DNA from: Steinernema hermaphroditum
Taxonomy: Eukaryota > Nematoda > Chromadorea > Rhabditida > Steinernematidae
DNA: 64,000 bases
Direction: 5' to 3'
Assembly: GCA_030435675.1 (NCBI GenBank)
Contig: CM059624.1
Span: forward strand, 13,044,769-13,108,768
The position numbers and the translations under genes were made by a program. Under the pieces are notes generated by a model. It did no database searches. It was not told where the DNA came from and saw nothing but the letters and a program-made list of their open reading frames with translations. Shown here piece by piece: positions 44,906 to 54,855 of this stretch (positions are counted from its first letter, which is position 1; each line of letters begins with the position of its first letter).

Positions 44906-47856
44906 TCCCCATGGTGTAAAATTATACCCGTGCCACATCACCCACTCGTTTTCTCACATCGGAAAAGTATCGGATTCGCCAATTTCTCCCCATCTATGAG
45001 GCTCGTTTGGTGTCTGCCAGACTTTGAGACGATTTCCGCACCTCAAAGTGGAAGCGAATTAACTTGTTGTTGTCATTTCCGAAAAATAGAGAGATTAGGG
45101 TCGGTTTGTAAGTGTTTCTGGTTTAACTTTAGGAGGGCAGGTTACGGTAGGTGCCTTAAGTCACTTCGTCATGGGATCGTAAAGCGGCTTTTCTATTCTT
45201 GTCCATCTTTCTCGAGGTGCACTTACAAAGATGATATTTACACAACTGGTCATCTTAATCGTTTAACCACCACAAGTACCGTAACCTCGACCATGTTTTG
45301 GCACAGCTTTGCAATGGACTTTCCAACAACCCACCCTTCCTGGACACAAAAACAGCATTTTTCGGTCCCAATGCGATTAGCCTCCAGTCTTCGTCTCAAC
45401 ACCCAAATTACCCAAAATTACTTTCCTTTTCTTCGTAACGTGAAGGCGTCTTTCCCAGACCCATAAATTCCATGGATGGGTAATCCTGGTCGTCCAAGAG
45501 CTGTCCTTCTGATAGCGTTGCACTTTCAACGATGACATCTCGTGTTTAATGAATGAGTAATCGGTTTCCCAGAAGAAGGTGACATGTACTTATAACGTCG
45601 ATTCCTTGAAAGACTGTGACTTAAATTAAAAAATTGATCGTGCAATGCATCATGATTTGGTCGCTTTTCCGTAAGCAATCCATTGACCGCTTCACTGAGG
45701 CTGTCTATCTACAATGGTACCCAATTGAGATAGGGTCTGTCGCGTAAATGTGGTTGGTGGATCGGTCTACCTTGGAGAACCCTTTAAAATGACTTTGCTG
45801 TGTGTTTTGTAGACGAGACATGTCTCCGAAGACGTAGATCTCAAGCGCTTCCGTTTGAGACAGAAACGAAGCGGTCGATCCGAAGCCTTCAATGGACAGA
45901 CGCTCTATTTCTGCCTCGACTAACATCTAGGTCTGTGGCACATCCTATTCGGCCTATTTTACATGGTCTTCACAAAAGTCCCTCAGCTCTTTTGATGTTC
46001 TTTTCAGGTAGCCCGCGCGTGTACAGGGAGGTAAAGTGCTGATAAAGGTCCTTGTAGTCCGCAATTAGTCACGGCCTCCTGCACGGAGTAGCCTGCATCG
46101 GGACCGCCCACAAATCGATCGTTCGCGCTCCGCCGACGTGTGTGGTGGCGCTCGTCGCACCGCTCGTCGAAGCCTCGTTTGTGCGTCGCCATTTGTTTGG
46201 CGGCGCTGATGGCACCGCTCCATTAGCGGATTCTTCTTCTCCTTCCGACGACGACCACGACGTTCCCCTCCCCAGCGCCATTATTTTGGGGACGCGGAGT
46301 CGTCGGCTGATTCAGCGATGTCCTGGTGGATGGTGAGCGGTTAGGCGGTGTGTGCGGAGTGTGTGACTCAGCGCGAACGGCATGTATAAACGAGCGGTGC
46401 GTTTCGAAAGCGCACTTTTTTCTCACAGCTGTGTGGTGTGCCTTTTATGAAAGTTCTCGAGAAGAACTCCTTTTCACCGAGGTCTTGTGAAATGCTTTTT
46501 TAGATTTAATTAGATAAAGGTTAAGTGTTTGGTTCAAACTTCGAGAACGTGAGATTCGCAAAAAGGAGCTGAGCATTCAGGCGTGCACTGACATTTGCAG
46601 TCTCAAGCGTTTGGAGTAAATTATTCATGCTTTCTGCAAGTGTGCACACATTTGCAGGAACAGGGGGTTTCTGTATTCAAAGCCTTGTGATTTCCGGGTA
46701 TGAACAGCGACTACTTTCCTATCAGGAGCCATGATTAGGCATGTCTATTACTTCAGGACACCTCTAGGCACCTTGTTCATCGGACAGTCTGCTATTCGAT
46801 GGGTTCAGCAGTTAGCTTTCGATTTAGAAGACACTTTAAATAGGGGTATGCTTAATTTCAGGCTTTCGCCACTAGAAAAGTGGCTAAATGTGTTTTGTAG
46901 CCACGGAACTGCTAATTTCAAGCTGACTCAATAGCTCTCAGGGAGCCTCTGAATAGCCCCGAATCAATGCACTCCAATCAGCTGGATAAAACCTATGGTT
47001 ATCTCAGATGGTACCTTACACCCTTTTTCAACAGCACCTTCGTGAGTAGTGATTCAGGTCTAAAGCATAATGTGCGAAAACTCAACGTCATCGAAGTGAG
47101 ATCGAAATCGCGATCGATCACACCCATGCCCCACATTTGCTCTTTCCTTTATCTCCGCATCTAATCGCTCGTTTTTTCCGCTCCGCACACACTACCAAAT
47201 GAAGCCTTCCATGCGCATATTAATCTCCTGTTTTATTGCCCTCCGTGGTCTAGTTTTATTTTTTCCTCCCCTTTCGCTGATACGTCGTCGTCGGCGTCGC
47301 CGTTGTCCCCCGTCCCGTCGTCTCCTTGGCCGGATGTGGTATAAGCGAAGACGGCGCCGTTGTCAACGCCTCAACATTGTTGTCTCCTCGCAGCTGCCTC
47401 CGACGACCAAACGACGATAGTAGCAAAAAAATCACGTGCCCCATCGGCCATTCCACCCGCATAATAACAACAAACGTATCCATCGAGCGTTCCACACACC
47501 GTTGCCATCGTCCAAAGCTCCTCCTGAGGGCCAAGTCTTCATAGCCGAAATTTTTGGCCGCCACGTAATCGATATATTGACTCCTTCGTTTTTGCTTCTT
47601 CCCTTCTTTCTTCGCGCAATAGTCCACTGCTCCTAAGCTGCTCTGCTGAGCCGCTTTGCCCTCGGCCACTGCCGCTCCCCAACTACTACTAACCGCTCGA
47701 CGACGACGACGGCAACGACGACGGTCATTATCTAAATTGGCGTGTGTGTGAGCTCCTCTTTCTGTTTTTTTATGCAAATAGCGCGCCGATTTTCTCGTGG
47801 GCTTGTTTTTTCGCTCATTAACGCGTCCCTTCTCGAATTCAGGTGTTTTTGCTACG
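44906..47856. other. Long region upstream of snb-1
   Basis: No convincing gene. A Ser/Glu-rich minus-strand frame at 46069-46281 (WSSSEGEEESANGAVPSAPP) and GC-rich mixed-frame DNA at 47260-47720 are not supported as exons. 47.2-47.85 kb probably holds snb-1 promoter/5' UTR; TCTCGAATTCAG ending ~47841 is a likely (trans-)splice acceptor 16 bp before the ATG. Confidence 0.45.
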
Positions 47857-48656
47857 ATGGACGTTGAGCAAGGTGGCGCCGCCGCTCCCGGAGGAAGCCA
47901 GGGCCCTCGCCCGAGCAACAAACGCCTTCAGCAGACGCAGGCTCAGGTCGACGAGGTCGTCGGCATCATGAAGGTCAACGTGGAGAAGGTTCTGGAGAGG
48001 GACCAGAAGCTTTCGCAGCTCGATGATCGCGCTGACGCTCTTCAGGTAAGTGAGACTGTAGAAGCTGAGCTCGTAAAGGCTGATAGGACCTTCCTTAGGG
48101 GTACAATCACAGATGATCTTAATTCTAAATGACCGTTTGAGTACAGACTTCTCAGACAGTCGGTTCACCCATTGCACAGACATCTTAAAAAGAGGTTTAC
48201 ATGGCAAAATGCGAAAAGCTCAGTCAAATAAAGCTTGTAACAGACCCTAGACTCCAAAACTCATACTAGCAGACAGGTTAGACCAGACCAGATCTTGTTC
48301 GGTTTGGACTCAAAGTGAGACTGTCTTCCAGACACTTTGAGCCTAGACATGTCACTCTGGTTTCTGGTCACAGGCCAAAGAGGAGTCTCAATCTACACAA
48401 GCTAGACTCTCTGGAAGAAGATCTACTGTCTACAGCAATGCCCCGCACATTACCACACAGACCTATCTTTGAACACCAGTCTAACCATACCTGTCTACCT
48501 TCATCCGTATTTCAGGAAGGCGCCTCGCAGTTCGAGAAGTCTGCTGCGACTCTGAAGCGCAAGTACTGGTGGAAGAACATCAAGATGATCATCATCATGT
48601 GCGCCATCATCACTGTCCTCGTCATCATCATTGTCATCTGGGCCGGAAACAAATGA
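47857..48656 (+). CDS. snb-1: Synaptobrevin (VAMP), v-SNARE
   Basis: Synaptic-vesicle R-SNARE that pairs with syntaxin and SNAP-25 in exocytosis. Exons 47857-48045 and 48516-48656 give 109 aa, the usual length. The variable Gly/Ala/Pro-rich N-terminus ([13 protein letters not shown]) leads into a near-invariant SNARE motif ([47 protein letters not shown]) with the central Arg of VLERDQ. The juxtamembrane [11 protein letters not shown] and a C-terminal TM anchor ([14 protein letters not shown]) follow. The intron splits the SNARE motif after ALQ and is 470 bp, rich in AGAC/GTCT words. AATAAA is at ~48773. Confidence 0.98.
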
Positions 48657-48891
48657 GCACTCGCGACCATCCAACTTCTCCCTTTTTGTATTTTTTCCGT
48701 TTCTTCGTGTAACATTCGTATCTCCTTGATTGTGCTGTCCGTAGAGCTCTGTCCTGTAATGTGTGTACGTCTAATAAAGAAGATATTGGGGGAATCGTGG
48801 TGAGACATTCGCTTGGCGGCGGAATCCGTGTGCATTACATATTTAAGCCTGTTCTCGCCCACGTGGCACGCTCACAAAATGTCAGTTGCAG

Positions 48892-50592
48892 ATGAAGATG
48901 GCCGTCGGTGATAATACGGCTTTGTTTCGTGCGCGCGCCAAGACGATTCTTCTGATGAAGGAGGCGCGGAAGAAGAAGGAGGGCGGCGATGAAGACGTGA
49001 ACGTCGGAACGGAGGAGATGGGCGGCACGGAGCCGTCTCCGAATTATAGAGCTTACAACACGAAATGCGTGCAGATCGCCGACACGATAACCGAATTGCG
49101 TAATTTGGTGTTGGAAAAGCGCGCCTCCTATGTGCTCACTATGGGAGCGAGCGATTCTTTCGGGGCGATCCCTATTCGACAGACGATGACCGACGTGGAG
49201 AGGAATCAGCTGGATGAGGAGACCGGTAGGTGGTTGGGTACACGTGGGGAAGACTGAATGAAATACAAAAGGCGAGGAAATATCCAAAGAGCTCTTTGTT
49301 TGTTTGGGGCGGTTATTAATGAGACATGAGGTATGCATGTAGAGCGTGATGAACTGAACTACGACCTCCCGACGATAGGAATATGGGAAGACTACCAGAT
49401 GCTGGGGATAAAAGTCGAAAAATGAATGAAGATGGTCCAAAACGACCGATCACTCACCTCAGACAGCTTAGATGGCACAGCCAGCCTCAGAGAGAGCGTA
49501 GACGACCCGACCGATCGCCACCGACACAAGTGAAAGGCAGACGTTGGGATACACGTGGAAAAAAAACGGAGACAGTCTCCAGTCTGTGATGTAAAGTCGA
49601 TCATGTTTCACGCCGATGTCTCATGTGTCTTGTACTGGAAAGGTGGTGCTCATAGTGATCCTAATAGAGTCCGAAATCCTGAGACATTTCGAGGGGGGAC
49701 GAAAAAAGTACAGTTTCTACACGTTCCATTTCAGATAGAGCGATGAAACTGTGCTCAAGCCAGATAACGCATCTTCAATCGACAATCCGAAAGGACGAAA
49801 CATTGCGGGCCGACGACGAATCCAAACATCTCCTCTCCGTTTGCAAAGTCCTCGACGTCTACCTCAAATCGATTTGTCAGATGATCACACAGATGAGGTA
49901 TCACCCGTCCTTTGTAAATCCCTACCAATCCACACAGGACCGTTCGCCTAAACAAGACACAAAGTCGACAGAGATATTCCCGACTCTCCACGCTGGTCGA
50001 CCTCTACAAAACTTCTGTAGCGGCCAAAGCCAAACGTGAATCTGCCAAGATCAAAGAGGAGGAAAGCGATGGATGGGAGTCTATGGGCTCCCAGGAGGAC
50101 CTTCTCGGACACAGCGTCTGGTCATCGGTGCCAGTGAAAGAGGAGAAGCAGCCGCTCATCGCGAACAAAGCCGATCCCCGGCCGGATGCTCTCAGAAAGA
50201 AGAACGTCGATCAGATGGATATCGATAGGAACGCGCTTAGGGAACCAGAGCCGGAGCAACAGCTCACTGAGGCCGAGCGAGTGCAGTTCGCCATGGAGAA
50301 CGAGCAACTCCGCCAGCGTTTCCAGCACTCCAATACCGAGATCGAGGCCATCGAGAAGCAGTTCTCCGAACTACAGAGACTCCAGGAGACGTTCACGGAG
50401 AAGGTCATGGACCAGGAGAGAGATATCTCACGGGTAAACGAGGTCGCCAGCAGCACCGTCGAGAACATCAAAGATGGAAACGAGCTGATTCGGCAGGCAA
50501 TCAAGAAGAGCGCCAGCAGGAGGGTGATATTCCTGTTTTGCCTTATTGTTCTCACCTTTACGCTCTTGTTTTTGGATTGGTATAATCCGTGA
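48892..50592 (+). CDS. syx-18: Syntaxin-18-like ER SNARE
   Basis: Q-SNARE of Golgi-to-ER transport (Ufe1/Stx18 class). Exons 48892-49225, 49735-49897 and 49938-50592 give 383 aa. The N-terminus (AVGDNTALFRARAKTILLM) and RNLVLEKRASYVL...MTDVERNQLDEE fit the Stx18 N-domain. The C-terminal SNARE helix runs from AMENEQLRQRFQHSNTEIEA to IKDGNELIRQAIKKSASRR, followed by the tail anchor VIFLFCLIVLTFTLLFLDW and a very short lumenal end (YNP). The start at 48892 follows GTTGCAG directly, probably a trans-splice site; an upstream ATG at 48879 is out of frame. The first intron is 509 bp. It lies only ~240 bp after snb-1, another SNARE gene. Confidence 0.88.
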
Positions 50593-50784
50593 TGTGTGTA
50601 CGGGTGCGTTATTTATTGTTACATTTGGGAAAGAAGTACATTTGAAGAAATATATGTCATATGAAAAATTGTTTCCGGGACAACGAAGCTTGGTTGTAAA
50701 CAAAAGTTCCAAAGGGTACACAAATATTTATTCTGCACAAAGCAAAGCACAAACACAATTCACAACCCGGGTCAAACATAGTCA

Positions 50785-51887
50785 TCAGTAGCCGAATCCT
50801 CCCTGACGATTGAACATGACGGCCAGAATCTCGGCTTCGTGATCATCGTCTGACGAGGAATAAGCGCGATCCTGCAAATGGACAGATCAGGTGGAATAAC
50901 AGAAACAAGGTGACGCACATCAAGAAAGTATTCCACTAGTTGAGGTACGCGGTGACGCATACGACGGCTGATTTCACTTGGACTGTCACATTCCGCCAAA
51001 GTCCCATCTCGGTTCTCGTGACGGTAGAAGCACTTGTTCCCGAACTTGCAAGAGTCACGATCGTTGGGTTTGAAGTACTTGCAAACTTTCTTCGACATAT
51101 TCTGCTGGTATATTTCAATAAGCTTCTCCTTCTCTGCACCTTCATCGACCCAAACGGCCGCTGGAATCACAAAGTGGCTGTGTGTTCGGCATTCAGGGCA
51201 CGATCTATAACAAGGCAAATAGAGAAAGTTCATTTGAAGCTTTCAGTGCAACGCACCTGACTGTTTGTGATTCCATCTCTTGGGACTGGCGCCACTTTCG
51301 AATGCAGTCCAAGCAGAAGCAGTGACGACAGTTCTGGAGGATGCCAAAGCGAGCATTCTTCTCCCAAACGTTCTCCATGCAGATTCCACATGTCTTGTCG
51401 ATGGTCTTCTCAGTGGCGAAAGCCTCTTCCATCGCTTTCTCGTGTTCTGACACGCACTGTCGGTGATGTTCTCTTCTCTGCTGCGTATCGTTCGGATGCA
51501 AGCACGCTTTGTGGCACATATCACACACATCTCCATGCACGAATTCACATTTGTCGCCCAATTCACAGGTGCCAGAGACTTCATAGTAGGGGCACATCAG
51601 CTCTGCCGTGTGAACGACGCCATCATAGTTGCCGTTCTCTTGTGTACCACTAAAAATGGGAACTCTTAAACCGTCCATGAAACCAAAGACACAAACCTGG
51701 CAGCGTAAGAGGCGTATGTCTTGCTTGGTTCGTCATCCGTAGCGCTTGAGGGGCTCGGCTGAACTAACCACGACGGAACGAACACCGCCGCATCAGCAGA
51801 AAATTTCGTTTTTGGCGGTTTCATTGAGCATTTATCAGCAGTTTCACTGGTGATTGACACAGTTCCGGGAAGCGAATGAGAATCCAT
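50785..51887 (-). CDS. lep-2: Makorin E3 ubiquitin ligase
   Basis: Makorin family RING ligase; the C. elegans member LEP-2 controls developmental timing. On the minus strand the first ATG (51887) follows CTTCTTGCAG, a likely trans-splice site. Zinc modules in order: C3H1 finger (CPYYEVSGTCELGDKCEFVH), makorin Cys-His motif (CDMCHKACLHP...HH..C), RING (CGICMENVWEK...CRHCFCLDCIRKWR...CPECR), and a second C3H1 finger (CKYFKPNDRDSCKFGNKCFY RH). The C-terminus ends EILAVMFNRQGGFGY. Four exons, three introns of about 47-52 bp. All zinc ligands look intact. Tail-to-tail with syx-18, 190 bp between stops. Confidence 0.95.
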
Positions 51888-52484
51888 ACTGCAAGAAGCA
51901 TTCAATTAATAGGTGCATCAATCAACAATTATCAACGGAACGCGCATACACAATCCATCGAACTTTGCCACAAAAACTTCAAAAGCAGAAAAAGACAGAC
52001 AGGTGAGAAAAGGAACAGAAACATAGGAACACGAAGATACGCCACAAGGACCAATCACACCGACAGACCGTCCACCAACAGCTAGACAAAACGAAATAAG
52101 CAAAAAACGGTGTTAGAGGGCGTCTGCAAATGAGGCAGACAGTCTCATAAGTACGCAAATGAGACAGACTGTCTCCGAGTACTCAGAAGTCATCACTTGG
52201 CAAAATCAAAACTGATGACTCAATGTGCCCGCTCGGCTACGATCTTCGAGGGAAATCGCGTTAGAACCGAAATCAGATACAAATATGGTCTTCATGCACA
52301 ACCTATTAATTAGAACATGAATCCAACAATAATTAATAGCGAAAATCAATGGCAACAACTAAAACGGTCGATTGTCACGTTTTGTCCCAATACGACTTCA
52401 TGGTAATGGTTATCATTTCAAGTGTATTCTGTGCTTAGGTTTCATTTCAGTGGCTTGTCGAGCTGCTTTGACTATGTAATGGTA
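51888..52484. other. Intergenic, AGAC/GTCT words
   Basis: No exon seen. 52130-52175 has GAGGCAGACAGTCTCATAAG and GAGACAGACTGTCTC, words also enriched in introns of this window. It ends where the large tandem unit begins. Confidence 0.5.
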
Positions 52485-52652
52485 AAGGTGTATATTATGT
52501 GCGCCCAAAGTGTAGACGTGACACTGCGCTCTGTGGAAAAAAAAAGATTCAGAGCATTGTATTGCATCGCAAGCGATATTTCTTTTTGGCGTCGCTTTGA
52601 TGCCAAACAGCCATATCACCATCCGAAAACAGGTCGCAGAACGTGCACAGGG

Positions 52653-53615
52653 ATGGATAGCGTTCCCTTTAACTTCTTCGACGCTGTTTTCGAGTCGATA
52701 CACTTCGACACAATCAAACGAGCGAAGGATCTTGGTGGTAACTTCGGCAGCATCGCGGCGGACTTCTTTCAAAATTGTCACGATTACTATGTAAAAGTCC
52801 AAAACGGGGCTATAATAGGAGTTTTTTTGTTACACAACGACTCACGTTGGTCACTAACTCAAGAGCCACTCTTGAAAAAATTCGCGCGGTTAGTTAGCGT
52901 CACTATTAGCACGGAAAAAGAAGAATTCGAGGAGGAGGTTTTCGATTGTTTGCGATCGATTCCCCGAAACTGTGGGTACCGTATTAATTTTTTATGTTCG
53001 GCAATCAGCAAAACTTTCATGGAATGGGCGACTTCGTGTAGGATGGTCAAAGATATGCACTTTTTAAAGAAATTGGATGCTGCTTCTTTTCAACTCTGTC
53101 GCGAATTTGTGGAGAAAAGTACATTGGTGAAGCTTCTGCTTGGGTACGCCTTACACGACGACGAGCGGATGTTCGATTTGATGAAAACGGTCCTCGTTCA
53201 AAAACAGTTCCAGAAGCTTCTGATCGGGGGCTGTAGCAGTGCCGTCCTGCAAGAACTCCTCACATTTTACGCGGAACATGTACAAAAAGGAGAAGAATCA
53301 GGTTATTACGCAAAACAACGTCCTAATAGAAGGATTGGTTTCTTTGGGCGTTGGTCTGGGTGTTGGAAGGAAACTACGAAACTGTTTAAAGATAAGCTGG
53401 AACTCTGCTCGAAAGAAGAAAGTGAATCCGTTGGAAACCAGTTTTGTTTAGCTTCCTGTGACAATCTCGTTGAACCTTCCCGCGTGTACAGACTCCACTA
53501 CGCTAGCTTACGTGCCTACTTTCGCTTTGAATGCACGCGTAAACCTGAAAACATGTCCGAATTGCACTTCCTAGGAGACAAAGAAACGTCACGTGCTCGT
53601 CTATTGCTACTATAA
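52653..53615 (+). CDS. Orphan-family protein in tandem unit 1
   Basis: An intronless 320-aa ORF. I start it at MDSVPFNFFDAVFESIHFD (52653), just after ACAGGTCGCAG (a possible trans-splice acceptor), rather than at in-frame codons up to 230 bp upstream that lack matching character. The opening looks F-box-like. The body has the family block FVEKSTLVKLLLGYAL..LMKTVLVQKQF..LQELLTFYAE and a basic/aromatic C-part (RRIGFFGRWSGCWKE; SRVYRLHYASLRAYFRFE). AATAAATG follows the stop at ~53668. No known function. Differs from the unit-2 copy by 14 amino-acid substitutions and a 2-residue indel. Confidence 0.72.
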   Translation: MDSVPFNFFDAVFESIHFDTIKRAKDLGGNFGSIAADFFQNCHDYYVKVQNGAIIGVFLLHNDSRWSLTQEPLLKKFARLVSVTISTEKEEFEEEVFDCLRSIPRNCGYRINFLCSAISKTFMEWATSCRMVKDMHFLKKLDAASFQLCREFVEKSTLVKLLLGYALHDDERMFDLMKTVLVQKQFQKLLIGGCSSAVLQELLTFYAEHVQKGEESGYYAKQRPNRRIGFFGRWSGCWKETTKLFKDKLELCSKEESESVGNQFCLASCDNLVEPSRVYRLHYASLRAYFRFECTRKPENMSELHFLGDKETSRARLLLL

Positions 53616-54855
53616 TCTTTGTACTTTGATGTAATATCTCCAGTTGTATCTCACGTTAATGTGTAAATAAATGTTTTGTGTAAAAAAGTGTCTCTCGGTC
53701 AATTCTTCACTGCCCTGAAGAAATTCAGCAATTGGTTCTTTTAAATTAAGCTTGGTACAAAGGGAAGGGCACTGTTGGTTCGAACTCGGGTCTTGTTTTT
53801 TCGACTCCTTGTTCTGTCCTACGTGCGCTCCACAACGTGGAAGTGATGGACAAAGGTGAAAATGCCGTCTTCCAGATCGTTCCGAGATACGGACAAGAAT
53901 GCAGGTCAAGTTGGGGTCCTCCGTTTTGAATGGAACGTGATGCCCAGAAGCACGTGATGCCCAATGTTCTCACTTGTTCTCATTCAATAATACAGTAAAA
54001 GATTGTGGCGATCTCGCGGGATACTTTCGCATGCAAGCGCTCCATGTTTCTCTATCTCTGGTGCTATTACAAATTTAAAAGTTTTGATATCCCAAACCAC
54101 CTGAGGATTCTCAAAATCACATGTAAATCCGTGTAGTGACTCCATGAGCTCATTTCTACCTTTACGAAATGGAGACCAAATGTGAAAAAATGTCCCTACC
54201 ATTCCTAAAAAGTTCGACTACGCGAGACTTCACATTTACAAGCTCCACAATGGCTATCCACTTTGAGCTGAGAGTGACAAATAGGACTCTGGATCGTCGT
54301 CGGGTTCGTCGGAAAATTCGTTTTATACTCATATGCGCTGAAGACTGCGTAGCCGAAGAGTCTGTTGCGGTGGTTTGGGACCTTCAAGACTACTAAATTA
54401 CTAAACTAAAAAGACTAAATTTATTCTACATTTTCCAAGCTTCTTACCCATAATAAATTTGATCAAAACCACATGACCTGTTTAATCAGGCTTGGGTCGC
54501 GTCCCAGTCCCTCCACGTCTGACTCATCGGCCTCCTGGTCATCAGTGTCCGAGTTGAATCTCTAACTATCCTTCTGAACTTGTTGACTTGCGCTTTTCAG
54601 TTAGCTTGTGTCCCTTCCAGCTCGGCGATTATCCTCTGCTGGTATCTAGATTCGATCCTTTTCTGTTCAAGTAGACTCTCAAGCCCCTCCTACGCTTCAT
54701 GTGCACGCTTCAGTTGCCTTCGATGACCTAAAAAGGTTGGCAGCGTCTTCTGTAGGGCTCCGGATTAGCGATCAGTTCGTTGAGGTCATTGGGAAATTCA
54801 TCTTCTTTGTCCACATGCATTGAAGACTGTCTAGAGACGTGCGACGAATTCAGTC
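53616..54855. other. Spacer with decayed antisense coding traces
   Basis: No supported gene. Minus-strand pieces near 54500-54830 (NDLNELIANPEPYRRRC, LEQKRIESRYQQRIIAELEG) look like a decayed coiled-coil or gag-like ORF with stops. A plus-strand 75-codon frame at 54169-54396 is of uncertain reality. The same sequence is repeated in unit 2 at 59569-60808. Confidence 0.4.

Noticed and set aside
46069..46281. Ser/Glu-rich minus-strand ORF as the first exon of a gene
   Set aside because: No donor leading to a further exon could be found and both strands are open. Left as unsupported.
47256..47921. 221-aa minus-strand open frame upstream of and over snb-1 exon 1
   Set aside because: Arg/Thr-rich low-complexity translation of GC-rich DNA, overlapping a certain exon on the other strand.
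52422..52652. Longer N-terminus for the unit-1 orphan gene
   Set aside because: The upstream sequence lies partly outside the duplicated unit, and the unit-2 copy lacks it, so the shared MDSVPF start is preferred.
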